From NCBI RefSeq assembly GCF_003001995.1, contig NZ_PVNB01000030.1:1-45263 (forward strand): DNA of 45,263 nucleotides, written 5' to 3'. A model generated the notes under the pieces. It was not told where the DNA came from. It ran no database searches and was given only the letters and a program-made list of their open reading frames with translations. Shown piece after piece: positions 8,042-16,504 of the stretch (position 1 is the stretch's first letter; every line of letters begins with the position of its first letter). The DNA comes from Orenia metallireducens (GTDB lineage: Bacteria; Bacillota; Halanaerobiia; Halobacteroidales; Halobacteroidaceae). Made by a program: the position numbers and the translations under genes.

Positions 8042-8947
8042 ATGATGATGAAATTATTAAAAAGGAGTATCATCTTGCTTGCTATAGTAATTTTAACAGG
8101 ATGTGGTCAACAAGGAACTCAGGGAGAAGAGCCTACAATTCAAGTTAAGTTGGTTGATGGTCAGATAAATAAGATAAATATAGAAGAATATGTAGCAGGA
8201 GTAGTTGCAGGGGAGATGAAGAAGGGGTGGCTCAAAAATGCCTATGCAGCCCAAGCTATTATTGCTAGAACCTTTACCCTAAAACGTCTAGAGGAGAATG
8301 GAAATAATACAATCAGTGCTAGACATGAAGAGGCTCAAGCCTATCGACCAGAGAATATTAGCTCTGAAATTAGAGAGGCTGTTAAGATGACTAGAGGGGA
8401 AGTAGCTACTTATCAAGATAAATATATTCAGGGCTGGTTTCATTCAAGTGCAGGGGGGCAGACTACCAGTGCTAAAGTAGGACTGGCTTATAAAGAAGCA
8501 GAGCCACCTTATGTACAAAGTGTTGAATCTCCCGATGATGCAGCTCCTAGAGATATTCAAAATTGGCAAGTTAGTATTGGAAGAGAAGAGATAGCAGTGG
8601 CTTTAGAAAAAGCAGGAGAGAGAATGACACAGATAAAGGATATTAAAGTTCTCAAAAGGGACAGCACAGGGAGAATAATTCAAATAGCAGTTATACATGA
8701 CCAAGGGAGTAAAGAGTTGCAGGGAGCAGAGTTTAGAACTTTAATCGGTCCTGATAAATTAAAGTCTACACTAATCAAATCTATTGAAAAATCTGGAGAT
8801 AAGTTTATTTTTACCGGCAGTGGTTATGGGCATGGAGTGGGGATGAGCCAATGGGGAGCTTATAAGTTGGCCAAAGAAGGTAAGACACCTGAAGAGATAG
8901 TCAATTACTACTTTAAAGATGTTAAGATAGTAAAGAAATGGGACTGA
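8042..8947 (+). CDS. SpoIID/LytB-domain lipoprotein
   Basis: The protein has 301 residues with a lipoprotein signal peptide ending in the lipobox LTGC (Cys21). The remainder is a SpoIID/LytB domain, including AGVVAGEMKKGWLKNAYAAQAIIARTF and the C-terminal GYGHGVGMSQWGAYKLAKEGK signature. SpoIID proteins are lytic transglycosylases acting on glycan strands stripped of peptides during engulfment; LytB-type relatives enhance other wall hydrolases. GGGGAGG at 8030-8036 supports the ATG at 8042. It is a stand-alone gene, not next to spoIIQ or spoIIID, so it is probably a paralogue rather than SpoIID itself. The lipid anchor places it outside the membrane. Confidence 0.87.
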   Translation: MMMKLLKRSIILLAIVILTGCGQQGTQGEEPTIQVKLVDGQINKINIEEYVAGVVAGEMKKGWLKNAYAAQAIIARTFTLKRLEENGNNTISARHEEAQAYRPENISSEIREAVKMTRGEVATYQDKYIQGWFHSSAGGQTTSAKVGLAYKEAEPPYVQSVESPDDAAPRDIQNWQVSIGREEIAVALEKAGERMTQIKDIKVLKRDSTGRIIQIAVIHDQGSKELQGAEFRTLIGPDKLKSTLIKSIEKSGDKFIFTGSGYGHGVGMSQWGAYKLAKEGKTPEEIVNYYFKDVKIVKKWD

Positions 8948-9051
8948 TTATTTTGATTATCTAAAAGAGGAATTAAAATATAGATTATCGAATAATTAAT
9001 AAGGATTGATTCTTCTTTTGTACTATTACCTAAAAAAGGAGGAGAGCTACA

Positions 9052-9159
9052 ATGACTGCTTCAGCAATTGGAATGCTTATCTTTGGTTCTGTAGTTCTTT
9101 ATGGCGGATTAGGGTATTGTATTTATAGGTTCATCAAAGGAGAAAGAGAAAGAAGTTAA
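9052..9159 (+). CDS. MetS-like small subunit of an NSS-family transporter
   Basis: The 35-residue peptide starts MTASAIGMLIFGSVVLYGGL, has one membrane segment and then a basic tail (IKGERERS). The pattern MTxSAIxMxIxGxxxxxGGL is that of the methionine/alanine importer small subunit family (MetS), a short partner of neurotransmitter:sodium symporter proteins. A strong AAAGGAGG lies at 9035-9042 and a terminator follows, so it is a single-gene unit. No large NSS subunit is present in the window, which is unusual because the pair is normally adjacent. Family assignment is by recognition of a very short sequence. Confidence 0.65.
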   Translation: MTASAIGMLIFGSVVLYGGLGYCIYRFIKGERERS

Positions 9160-9171
9160 TGATTAGTTTAT

Positions 9172-9206
9172 ATCAGTAATTGGATTAGTCCAGTTACTGA
9201 TTTTTT
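9172..9206 (+). terminator. Rho-independent terminator after the MetS-like gene
   Basis: ATCAGTAATTGGA pairs with TCCAGTTACTGAT (one mismatch or wobble) and is followed by six T. Confidence 0.88.
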
Positions 9207-9324
9207 ATTATTTGGTGAAATATTTAATTAGCAATAAAATTAGAGGGAGAGATTAGAACTTATAGAAGAGTATACATAGATAATTAGTCAAAATATGAAA
9301 ATTCTTTAACAAGGAGGTAGAGAG

Positions 9325-9744
9325 ATGATTTATAAAGTATGTGAGAATACAGTGGTGTTACGCTTAGAAAAAGGTGAAGAGATTCTTAGTTCAATTAAGA
9401 AGGTCTGTGAAGCTGAAGATATTAAATTGGGAACTATTTCAGGCTTAGGAGCTGTTGACTATCTTTCTGTGGGGCTATATAAGACTAAGGAGAAGGAGTA
9501 TATTTCTAATGTTTATCAGGGAGAGTTTGAAATTTCAAGTCTAATTGGAAATGTGACAACTAAAAATTCTAAAGTTTATCTACACATTCATGCTACCTTT
9601 TCAGATGTAAAGAATAAAGTTGTAGGAGGACACTTAAATAAAGCTATAGTCAGTGCAACTGCTGAGATATTTATTCTTAAGGTAAAGGGTACTGTTGAGC
9701 GAGAACTTGATGATACAATTGGATTAAATCTAATGAAATTTTAG
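9325..9744 (+). CDS. PPC/DUF296-domain putative DNA-binding protein
   Basis: This is a single PPC (DUF296) domain of 139 residues. The family hallmarks are present: GLGAVDYLSVGLY, YLHIHATFSD with the metal-ligand histidines, and GGHL. In plants this domain is fused to AT-hooks; in bacteria it stands alone as a trimer of unclear function that is often annotated as DNA-binding without proof. AAGGAGG at 9310-9316 sets the ATG. It is monocistronic between two terminators, so neighbours give no functional hint. Confidence 0.88.
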   Translation: MIYKVCENTVVLRLEKGEEILSSIKKVCEAEDIKLGTISGLGAVDYLSVGLYKTKEKEYISNVYQGEFEISSLIGNVTTKNSKVYLHIHATFSDVKNKVVGGHLNKAIVSATAEIFILKVKGTVERELDDTIGLNLMKF

Positions 9745-9756
9745 GTTAAAAAGATC

Positions 9757-9789
9757 CAGAGTCAATAATATGGATTCTGCTTCTTTTTT
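9757..9789 (+). terminator. Terminator after the PPC gene
   Basis: CAGAGTC and GATTCTG form a 7-bp stem (one G-T) followed by CTTCTTTTTT. Confidence 0.7.
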
Positions 9790-9869
9790 AACAGATTAAG
9801 AATAGATTAATATACTGATCTCATAAGATATCTTAGCCAATAAGATTATAATAAGGTAAGGTGGTTAAA

Positions 9870-9950
9870 ATGAGAGAGGATATTTTAGTTATTTTAGGTA
9901 GTTTATTAGCTACAGCAGGTATTGTTACAGTTTTAGCATTTATTTATTAA
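9870..9950 (+). CDS. 26-residue single-span membrane microprotein
   Basis: The sequence is an acidic and basic head (MRED) followed by one hydrophobic helix (ILVILGSLLATAGIVTVLAFIY) reaching the C-terminus. AAGGTGG at 9858-9864 is well placed and a very strong terminator begins 3 bases after the stop, so it looks like a deliberate small gene. I do not recognise the family. It may be a membrane-complex accessory peptide or a toxin-like peptide; neither is supported further. Confidence 0.5.
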   Translation: MREDILVILGSLLATAGIVTVLAFIY

Positions 9951-9952
9951 CT

Positions 9953-9994
9953 AAGATAAAAGGGTTGTCCCAATTGGGGCGACCCTTTTATCTT
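9953..9994. terminator. Strong terminator hairpin before cdaR
   Basis: A long near-perfect inverted repeat (AAGATAAAAGGGTTGTCCC against its complement, AATT loop). The right arm ends CCCTTTTATCTT. Confidence 0.8.
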
Positions 9995-10106
9995 AAGATC
10001 TTAGATTTATATAAAAAGAGGTTTCTTAAGTTTATAGATGAATATTGTAAAATAATAATAAAAAATAAAGTTGTTTTAGAATATATCTCTTTAAAGGAGG
10101 AGAAAT

Positions 10107-11261
10107 ATGAGATTAAATCGTTCTTTGGCACAAAAGATTGTAGAAAATACTGTACATGTATTGGGCAGGAATATCAATATTATGAATCATCAAGGGATAA
10201 TCATAGGTAGTGGTGACTTAAATCGAATCGATACCTTTCATGAGATAGCATATGAGGTAATTAGAACTGAAGCTCCTTTTATTATTAAAAGAGAGGAGAT
10301 TGATAAATTTAAAGGGGTGAAGGAAGGGATAAATCTACCAATAATATTTCATGATTCAATAATTGGGGTAGTAGGAATAACTGGAAGAATAGAAGAGGTC
10401 TCTGGTTATGGTCAGATCGTTAAAAACATGGTAGAGTTAATCCTAGAACAGGAATTTTTGCGCCAAGAGATAGAACTTAATAATAGAGCTTTGGAGAATT
10501 TTTATCAGCAGTTAATTACTAATAATATTCTAGATAGAGAGTCATTAAAGGATCGGATTAAATTATTTAAGATTAATCCTAACTTGGATAGAGTCGTGTT
10601 TTTGATCAGCTTTAAAAGTTTTGACAATCAATTGGTAACTAATGCAATTAATAAACTTAATAATCTCTCCTGTATAAATAATGAGGATATCTTCTTAATG
10701 TGGGGAGATAACCTTGTCTTAATTAAGGCTCTAAACTTCAAAGGTACCGAACTACAGAACAATCAAATTTTAAACTTGGCTAAGACTTTGGAATTTCAAA
10801 TCAAGAAGTTCATTTCAGCTCCAATAATTGGTATTGGGCGAATTGTACATGACTTAAGTAAGCTTCATCTCTCCTATGAAGAGGCTAAATTCTCCTTAGA
10901 AATTGGCAACAAGGTCTATCGAGCCAAGGATAAAGAGAAGAGAATTTTTTATATTAATAACTTAGGTTGTGACTATATCCTACCTTTTATAGATTATTCT
11001 CATGCAGAGTATTATCTCCACAATCTATTTGATAGAGATATTGAGAAGGTATTCTCTGAAACCGATATAGGTGATATTATTGAATCTTTAGTTGATAATA
11101 ATTTAAATATCAGCAAGGCAGCAGAAGAGCTGTATATCCATCGCAATACCCTGTTATATAGAATAAAGAAGATTGAAAAGGATACTGGACTGAATATTAA
11201 GAATTCAAAGGACTTATTTACCTTATTGTTGGCTTATCACCTTTATCTCTTTAATAAATAA
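10107..11261 (+). CDS. cdaR: CdaR-family sugar diacid regulator
   Basis: This is a transcription factor of 384 residues. Residues 1-135 form the sugar-diacid recognition domain (LAQKIVENTVHVLGRNINIM...GIIIGSGD). A middle region (about 140-300) resembles the GGDEF-like part of CdaR/PucR proteins. The C-terminus is a PucR-type helix-turn-helix (NLNISKAAEELYIHRNTLLYRIKKIE). In Escherichia coli CdaR (SdaR) activates the glucarate, galactarate and glycerate genes, and here it lies just upstream of precisely those genes, so it is very likely their activator responding to glucarate, galactarate or glycerate. AAAGGAGG at 10093-10100 supports the ATG at 10107. A terminator (11495-11553) separates it from the transporter genes. 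Confidence 0.92.
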   Translation: MRLNRSLAQKIVENTVHVLGRNINIMNHQGIIIGSGDLNRIDTFHEIAYEVIRTEAPFIIKREEIDKFKGVKEGINLPIIFHDSIIGVVGITGRIEEVSGYGQIVKNMVELILEQEFLRQEIELNNRALENFYQQLITNNILDRESLKDRIKLFKINPNLDRVVFLISFKSFDNQLVTNAINKLNNLSCINNEDIFLMWGDNLVLIKALNFKGTELQNNQILNLAKTLEFQIKKFISAPIIGIGRIVHDLSKLHLSYEEAKFSLEIGNKVYRAKDKEKRIFYINNLGCDYILPFIDYSHAEYYLHNLFDRDIEKVFSETDIGDIIESLVDNNLNISKAAEELYIHRNTLLYRIKKIEKDTGLNIKNSKDLFTLLLAYHLYLFNK

Positions 11262-11268
11262 TGCTTTA

Positions 11269-11281
11269 GTGCAAGTTGCAC
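11269..11281. promoter_or_regulatory. Candidate operator palindrome downstream of cdaR
   Basis: GTGCAAGTTGCAC is a 13-base palindrome 8 bases after the cdaR stop. Its complement (TGTGCAACTTGCACTA) resembles TGTGCAGTTAGTACAA at about 11439-11454. The two could be binding sites for CdaR ahead of the transport operon, but no CdaR motif for this group is known to me. Inference only. Confidence 0.3.
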
Positions 11282-11494
11282 AAAAAAGGCCTATTTATTT
11301 TTGTTTAATTGTGATATTTTAGACATTGTTTAGATGGAGAAACTATAGTAAACTTATATTAATAAGTGAAATTTAACACAATTTTATAATTATCTTAATA
11401 TTCAATCAAGATATAATTTATCTAATTGCTTACTCTAATGTGCAGTTAGTACAATTAAATACAAGGCCATAATAATAACCAATAATAAGCTAAT

Positions 11495-11553
11495 AAGAGC
11501 CTACTATTTAGACATTGAAGGAATCTATGTCTATTAGTGGCTCTTTATTTTTG
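11495..11553 (+). terminator. Terminator or attenuator between cdaR and the TctCBA operon
   Basis: AAGAGCC/GGCTCTT, ACTA/TAGT and AGACAT/ATGTCT stack into a long interrupted stem, followed by TATTTTTG. It could end cdaR transcripts or attenuate the downstream operon. Confidence 0.7.
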
Positions 11554-11649
11554 AATAATCAATTAAATTATAACTATATTGTTGTATAATGTAAATTTTG
11601 AAATTGAGATAGATTAGCTATCTTTAATTTTGATAACAACTTAATTAAG

Positions 11650-11881
11650 TATAATCTGCAAAGAACTATAAGAACTTAATTAATATAAGATATATAAGCT
11701 TGATAGATTTAAGAGATTATAAAGCGGCCAATAATCCAAAATAGACACAAGTAGATATGGGAATATAAGAGGATTATTGGCTGTAAAGATTGGAGGGCTG
11801 ATACTTTAAATTAAAGAGGTCCTATGGGGAAAGATAGTACTTTTATAACTATTAATTAAAATCATAAGGGAGGCTTATTAA
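11650..11881 (+). promoter_or_regulatory. Structured 5' leader of the tctC operon
   Basis: A candidate -10 TATAAT at 11650-11655 has a poor -35 (ATTTTG at 17 bases). Downstream, GGCCAATAATCC (11726-11737) pairs over 11 perfect base pairs with GGATTATTGGC (11771-11781), closing a 33-base loop. A GGAGGGCTGATACT segment follows. The rest of 11262-11881 is AT-rich without ORFs. It matches no riboswitch class I can recall; it may be a binding site, an mRNA stabiliser or a leader with an unknown role. Confidence 0.35.
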
Positions 11882-12880
11882 ATGAACAAGAAATCGTTAG
11901 TTATTTTATCATTAGCAATGGTTGCTACTTTAATATTTGCTGGTATGGCTAATGCTTGGTGGATATTTGGTGATGAAAGCAAAAAAGAGGGTGGATCAAC
12001 TTATCCATCTAAACCAATTCAGATAATTGTACCTGCTGGACCAGGTGGAGATACTGATACTAATGCTAGAACAATTGCTAAGTATCTTGATGATACTTTA
12101 GGGGCTAATATCGCTGTTGTTAATATGGAGGGAGCTGGAAGTACTATCGCATCTCAACATGTTAAAAATTCTAAACCAGATGGACATACAGTAATGTTCT
12201 TTCACAGTTCTCTTTATTTAGCTAAAATCTTTGGAGTAGCAGAATATGATTTTGAAGCCTTTAAACAAGGACCAATGGTTACTTTAGAGCCAAGTAATAC
12301 CTTCTTAATCAAAGGAGATGACCCTAGATTCAGCAATCTAGACGAATTAGTTGCTTATGGCAAGAAACATCCAGGTGAACTAACAATTGGTATTGAAACT
12401 GGTGGAATGTCTCATATGGTAAGCTTAGCTTTTGCTGATGCAGTTGGTGTAGAGTTTAATTTCGCTGATGTAGGTGGACAATCAGCTAAGAATGCTGCTT
12501 TATTAGGTGGTCATGTTGATTTAATTTATGGTATTGTATCTCCTGTTTTATCTTATATTAAGAGTGGTGATATGATCTCTTTAGGAATTACTGCAGAAGA
12601 GAGACAAGAGGCTTATGACTTTATTCCAACCTTTATTGAACAAGGTTATAAACTTAATATTGGTAAACCATATTACTTCTTATTCCCTAAAGATACTCCA
12701 CAAGAGATAGTTGATACTTTTACCGCAGCTGTTAAGGAAGCTACAGAAGAACAAGGCTATAAAGATGACTTAGCTAAAGTTAAATTAAAGCCTAACTATA
12801 AGGATCCTGAAGAAGCAAGATCATTTATAACTCATCAAAGGGATTACTTCCAAATGCTATATAACAAGTTAGCATTTTAA
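11882..12880 (+). CDS. Tripartite tricarboxylate-type transporter substrate-binding protein (TctC/Bug family)
   Basis: This 332-residue secreted receptor has a signal peptide (residues 1-25, ending AGMANA) followed by the Bug/TctC fold (YPSKPIQIIVPAGPGGDTDTNARTIAKYL, VVNMEGAGSTIASQHVKNSKPDGHT). The family binds organic acids and passes them to the TctB-TctA membrane complex using an ion gradient. The genes downstream degrade glucarate and galactarate, so an aldarate ligand is likely (inference; TTT substrates vary widely). AAGGGAGG at 11868-11875 sets the ATG. The following intergenic hairpin may stabilise this segment of the mRNA so that the binding protein is made in excess. Confidence 0.88.
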   Translation: MNKKSLVILSLAMVATLIFAGMANAWWIFGDESKKEGGSTYPSKPIQIIVPAGPGGDTDTNARTIAKYLDDTLGANIAVVNMEGAGSTIASQHVKNSKPDGHTVMFFHSSLYLAKIFGVAEYDFEAFKQGPMVTLEPSNTFLIKGDDPRFSNLDELVAYGKKHPGELTIGIETGGMSHMVSLAFADAVGVEFNFADVGGQSAKNAALLGGHVDLIYGIVSPVLSYIKSGDMISLGITAEERQEAYDFIPTFIEQGYKLNIGKPYYFLFPKDTPQEIVDTFTAAVKEATEEQGYKDDLAKVKLKPNYKDPEEARSFITHQRDYFQMLYNKLAF

Positions 12881-12948
12881 TTATGAATTAAGTCTATTAG
12901 ACTATAAAAAGATAAATTAAAATGTTCTAAAATTACATGTTTAAAATT

Positions 12949-12976
12949 CTAAGGAAGAGAAATTTCTCTTCCTTAG
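12949..12976. repeat. 28-bp perfect palindrome between tctC and tctB
   Basis: CTAAGGAAGAGAAA and its exact complement, with no loop and no following T-run, so it is a poor terminator. Such hairpins after binding-protein genes often protect the upstream mRNA from decay. That role is inferred. Confidence 0.6.
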
Positions 12977-13070
12977 TTATAAATCATCTATTATTAAAGT
13001 AAAAAATCTATTTCTAAATATAATCTATTTTGATGATAGAACTTAAGACAATCAGGATAGGAGGTAAAAG

Positions 13071-13529
13071 ATGGCTAAAAAGAGGATTGGATTTGGAATC
13101 TTTCTGATATTGTTCTGTACTATAGCTTATATTATGACCTATTCAATTCCACAAAGAGTACAGATGGAAGTTTCAGCTGCATTCTTTCCTAGAGTAGTTT
13201 TGATAGCTTTAGCAGTATCTGCTCTTTTAGTAATTATAGGTGGCTTGAAGGAATATCGCCTTGAAAAAGTTCAAATAAAAAAAGAAGAGAAGGGAGAATT
13301 TCATTATAAATTATTGGTTCTTTCTCTGATAAATTGTCTAGGTTATGGCATATTATTAAAACCATTAGGTTTTGTCTTTACATCAAGCGTATTTCTAATC
13401 TTACAGATGTGGCTTATGACAGCTGATATAACTAAGAAAATCTTTATTAGAAACACTATTCTTTCAATTACTGTGGTTGTAGCACTTTATGTTCTTTTCA
13501 CTACAGTATTTTATGTACCTTTACCATAA
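13071..13529 (+). CDS. Tripartite tricarboxylate transporter small membrane protein TctB
   Basis: The 152 residues form four hydrophobic segments with a charged cytoplasmic loop after the second (EYRLEKVQIKKEEKGEF). Size, topology and position between TctC and TctA identify it, since TctB sequences are poorly conserved. It would form the small membrane component of the aldarate/organic acid uptake system. ATAGGAGG at 13056-13063 precedes the ATG. Confidence 0.83.
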   Translation: MAKKRIGFGIFLILFCTIAYIMTYSIPQRVQMEVSAAFFPRVVLIALAVSALLVIIGGLKEYRLEKVQIKKEEKGEFHYKLLVLSLINCLGYGILLKPLGFVFTSSVFLILQMWLMTADITKKIFIRNTILSITVVVALYVLFTTVFYVPLP

Positions 13530-13582
13530 TATAAGTAAAAATTTTATGTACTAATTATTTATTCTATAAGGAGGTAGACACA

Positions 13583-15082
13583 GTGGGAATGTTTTTAACA
13601 GGGCTTTTAGCTGTATTAAATATTAAGACCCTTATTTTAATGATTATAGGTGTAGCTGTGGGAATTATCTTTGGCTCTGTACCAGGTATGACTGCAACTA
13701 TGGCTGTAGCATTATTTATTCCTGTTACTTTTTCTATGGATACAATCCCAGGAATGGCTGTTATGATTGCCCTTTATGTAGGTGGTATCAGTGGAGGTCT
13801 AATCCCTGCTATATTACTTAATATGCCTGGAACCCCTTCATCAATTGCTACAACCTTTGATGGTTATCCTTTAACTCAACAGGGTAAAGGGGGTAAGGCT
13901 CTTGGTACTGCAGTAGTTGTATCCTTTTTTGGTGGAGTTATCAGTTTCTTAATCTTAAGTTTTGCTTCTCCTTTATTGGCGAAAATAGCCCTTAAGTTCG
14001 GCCCTTTTGAGTATTTTTCTTTAATGCTCTTTGCTTTAACGATTATAGCTACAGTAACTAGAGGCTCCTTTATTATGGGGATTGTTAGTGGATTAATAGG
14101 AATGGTATTTACCTTTGTTGGTATGGCACCTGTAGATGGTGTAGATCGCTTTACCTTTGGCTTATATCAATTAAAGGGTGGATTTAGTTTACTTCCAGTA
14201 TTGATTGGTTTATTTGCTGTTTCAGAGATATTTAAGGCAGCAGAGTCAGGCTTTAAAGAAGAAATTCAAGAAGTACCTGAGGTTAGTGGTTTCGGAATGA
14301 CCTTCCAAGAGATAAAAGAACAGGCAGTTAATATTTTTAGATCAGGGGTTGTAGGAACTATAGTTGGGATTTTACCAGGTATTGGTGGAAGTACTGCTTC
14401 TATCTTATCCTATAGTCAAGCTAAAAAGGCTTCTAAGACACCTGAAAAGTTTGGTACGGGAATTGTTGATGGATTGATTGCTAGTGAGGCTGCAAATAAT
14501 GGTTTAACTGGTGGAGCTTTAGTTCCGTTACTGGCTTTAGGTATTCCAGGTGATAGTACAACAGCTGTATTGCTTGGTGCCTTAATGATTCAAGGTGTGC
14601 AGCCTGGACCGTTATTATTTAGATCGAATCCAGATGTTATCTATGGAATCTTTGGTGCGTTATTAATTGCAAATGTTATTATGTTACTTATTGAGTTCTT
14701 TGGAATTAAGATATTTATCAATATTCTTAAAGTTCCTAAGAGTATCTTATTACCGATAGTATTTATTACTTGTGCTCTTGGAGCCTTTGCTGTTAATAAT
14801 ACCTTATTTGATGTTTGGGTAGTAATTATCTTTGGTATCCTTGGTTATGTACTATCTAAATTTGGAATACAGCTAGCACCATTAATCATTGGATTTATCT
14901 TAGGACCAATGGCTGAAGGTAACTTAAGAAGAGCTTTAATGTTAAGTTCAGGTAGTATTACACCGATGTTTACAAAGCCAATTTCATTATTATTTGTAGT
15001 AGCAACAGTTATTTCAGTAGGCTCTGTAATCTATAAAAGCTTTAAGAATAAAAACAAGGAAGAATCAAACATTTTAGCATAA
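13583..15082 (+). CDS. Tripartite tricarboxylate transporter large membrane protein TctA
   Basis: This is a 499-residue permease with about 11-12 membrane spans. The TctA signatures are clear: GIIFGSVPGMTATMAVALFIPVTF, the LNMPGTPSSIATTFDGYPL loop, and the second repeat GIVPGIGG-like GTIVGILPGIGGSTASILSY with LALGIPGDSTTAVLLGALMIQGVQPGP. The two halves carry the repeated GxPGxxG motif that forms the substrate path. GTG at 13583 is chosen because GGAGG (13570-13574) is 8 bases upstream; ATG at 13589 is possible. It is in an operon with tctB and the glucarate dehydratase gene, which starts 27 bases after it. Confidence 0.93.
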   Translation: MGMFLTGLLAVLNIKTLILMIIGVAVGIIFGSVPGMTATMAVALFIPVTFSMDTIPGMAVMIALYVGGISGGLIPAILLNMPGTPSSIATTFDGYPLTQQGKGGKALGTAVVVSFFGGVISFLILSFASPLLAKIALKFGPFEYFSLMLFALTIIATVTRGSFIMGIVSGLIGMVFTFVGMAPVDGVDRFTFGLYQLKGGFSLLPVLIGLFAVSEIFKAAESGFKEEIQEVPEVSGFGMTFQEIKEQAVNIFRSGVVGTIVGILPGIGGSTASILSYSQAKKASKTPEKFGTGIVDGLIASEAANNGLTGGALVPLLALGIPGDSTTAVLLGALMIQGVQPGPLLFRSNPDVIYGIFGALLIANVIMLLIEFFGIKIFINILKVPKSILLPIVFITCALGAFAVNNTLFDVWVVIIFGILGYVLSKFGIQLAPLIIGFILGPMAEGNLRRALMLSSGSITPMFTKPISLLFVVATVISVGSVIYKSFKNKNKEESNILA

Positions 15083-15109
15083 AAGAAGATAATGTTAGGA
15101 GTGTGAAAT

Positions 15110-16456
15110 ATGGGAAAAATACCTGAGATAGTTGAAATGCAAGTCTTTCCTGTAGCAGGAAGAGATAGTATGTTATTAAATTTAAGTGGAGCTCATGGAC
15201 CTTATTTTACTAGAAATATTGTTATTTTAAAAGATAGTTCAGGAAATACCGGAGTTGGAGAAGTTCCAGGTGGAGAGAAGATTACAAAAACTTTAGAAGA
15301 GGCTAAAGAGTATGTTATAGGTACAAGTATAGGTGCTTATAAGAATACTTTAAAAACAGTTCGAGAAAAATTTGATAATCCTAATGATGTAAGGGGATTA
15401 CAAACCTTTGATCTTAGAACAACAGTACATGTGGTAACAGCTATAGAAGCAGCACTTTTAGATCTTTTAGGAAAGCATTTGGATGTACCAGTTGCTGCTT
15501 TATTAGGAGATGGACAGGTCAGAGATAAGGCTCTTATGTTAGGGTATCTTTTCTTTATAGGAGATCCTGATAAGACAGATCTGCCTTATTTAAGAGAACA
15601 AGATTCTGATTGCGAATGGTATAGAGTTCGTAGAGAAGAAGCCCTTACTCCTGAAGCTGTAGTAAAGTTAGCTGAAGCATCAAAGGAGAAATATGGATTT
15701 AATGATTTCAAATTAAAGGGTGGAGTATTAGCACCTATGGAAGAAGCAGAAGCTGTAAGAGCATTAAAAGATAGATTTCCTGATGCAAGAATTACTTTAG
15801 ACCCAAATGGTGGCTGGATGCTAGATGAAGCAGTAGAAGTAGCAAATAGCTTAAAAGATGTGTTAACATACTGTGAAGATCCATGTGGAGCAGAAGGAAG
15901 ATTCTCAGGAAGAGAGATCATGACTGAATTTAAAAAGAAAACAGGTTTTCCTACAGCTACAAACATGATTGCAACAGACTGGAGAGAGATGGCTCATACT
16001 ATAGCTCTTAATTCTGTAGATATACCTTTAGCAGATCCTCATTTTTGGACTATGGCAGGATCAGTTAGAGTAGGACAGATGTGTAATGACTTTGGTCTTA
16101 CATGGGGATCTCACTCAAACAACCACTTTGATATCTCATTAGCTATGTTCACTCATGTAGCTTGTGCAGTACCTGGAGATGTAACAGCTATAGATACTCA
16201 CTGGATCTGGCAAGAAGGAACAGAAAGACTTACTATTGATCCTCTAAATATTGAAGATGGATATGTAGCAATCCCTGATAGACCAGGTCTAGGAATAGAG
16301 ATAGATATGGAGCAGGTTAAAAAGGCCCATGAATTATATGTAAAAGAGAACTTAGGTGCTCGTGATGACTCTATAGGAATGCAGTACTTAATTCCTGGCT
16401 GGGAGTTTAATAATAAAAGACCTTGTCTAACTTGTGAACCAAAGGAAGATAAATAA
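15110..16456 (+). CDS. gudD: Glucarate dehydratase (enolase superfamily)
   Basis: It dehydrates D-glucarate (and often L-idarate) to 5-keto-4-deoxy-D-glucarate. The 448 residues and motifs match the GlucD family of the mandelate racemase group: K201-L-K203, metal ligands D231 (DPNGGW), E256 (YCEDPCG) and N285 (TATNM), and the catalytic H335-containing [18 protein letters not shown] with partner D362. Each lies four residues before the numbering I recall for the E. coli enzyme (K205/K207, D235, N289, H339, D366), except E256, which I could not align to my recollection of E266. It is cytosolic and Mg-dependent. It follows tctA at 27 bases and precedes glycerate kinase, so transport and first-step degradation are in one transcript. 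Confidence 0.95.
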   Translation: MGKIPEIVEMQVFPVAGRDSMLLNLSGAHGPYFTRNIVILKDSSGNTGVGEVPGGEKITKTLEEAKEYVIGTSIGAYKNTLKTVREKFDNPNDVRGLQTFDLRTTVHVVTAIEAALLDLLGKHLDVPVAALLGDGQVRDKALMLGYLFFIGDPDKTDLPYLREQDSDCEWYRVRREEALTPEAVVKLAEASKEKYGFNDFKLKGGVLAPMEEAEAVRALKDRFPDARITLDPNGGWMLDEAVEVANSLKDVLTYCEDPCGAEGRFSGREIMTEFKKKTGFPTATNMIATDWREMAHTIALNSVDIPLADPHFWTMAGSVRVGQMCNDFGLTWGSHSNNHFDISLAMFTHVACAVPGDVTAIDTHWIWQEGTERLTIDPLNIEDGYVAIPDRPGLGIEIDMEQVKKAHELYVKENLGARDDSIGMQYLIPGWEFNNKRPCLTCEPKEDK

Positions 16457-16504
16457 GGTTTATTTAGGATAGATAATAGTAAAGATAACTAGGGAGGTGA
16501 ATTA

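Noticed and set aside
9965-10210. 81-codon plus-strand frame overlapping the start of cdaR
   Set aside because: It starts inside a terminator hairpin, lacks a ribosome site and overlaps the well-supported CdaR N-terminus in another frame.
15586-15966. 126-codon minus-strand frame inside gudD
   Set aside because: It is antisense to the active-site region of glucarate dehydratase and has a low-complexity Ser/Ala-rich translation.
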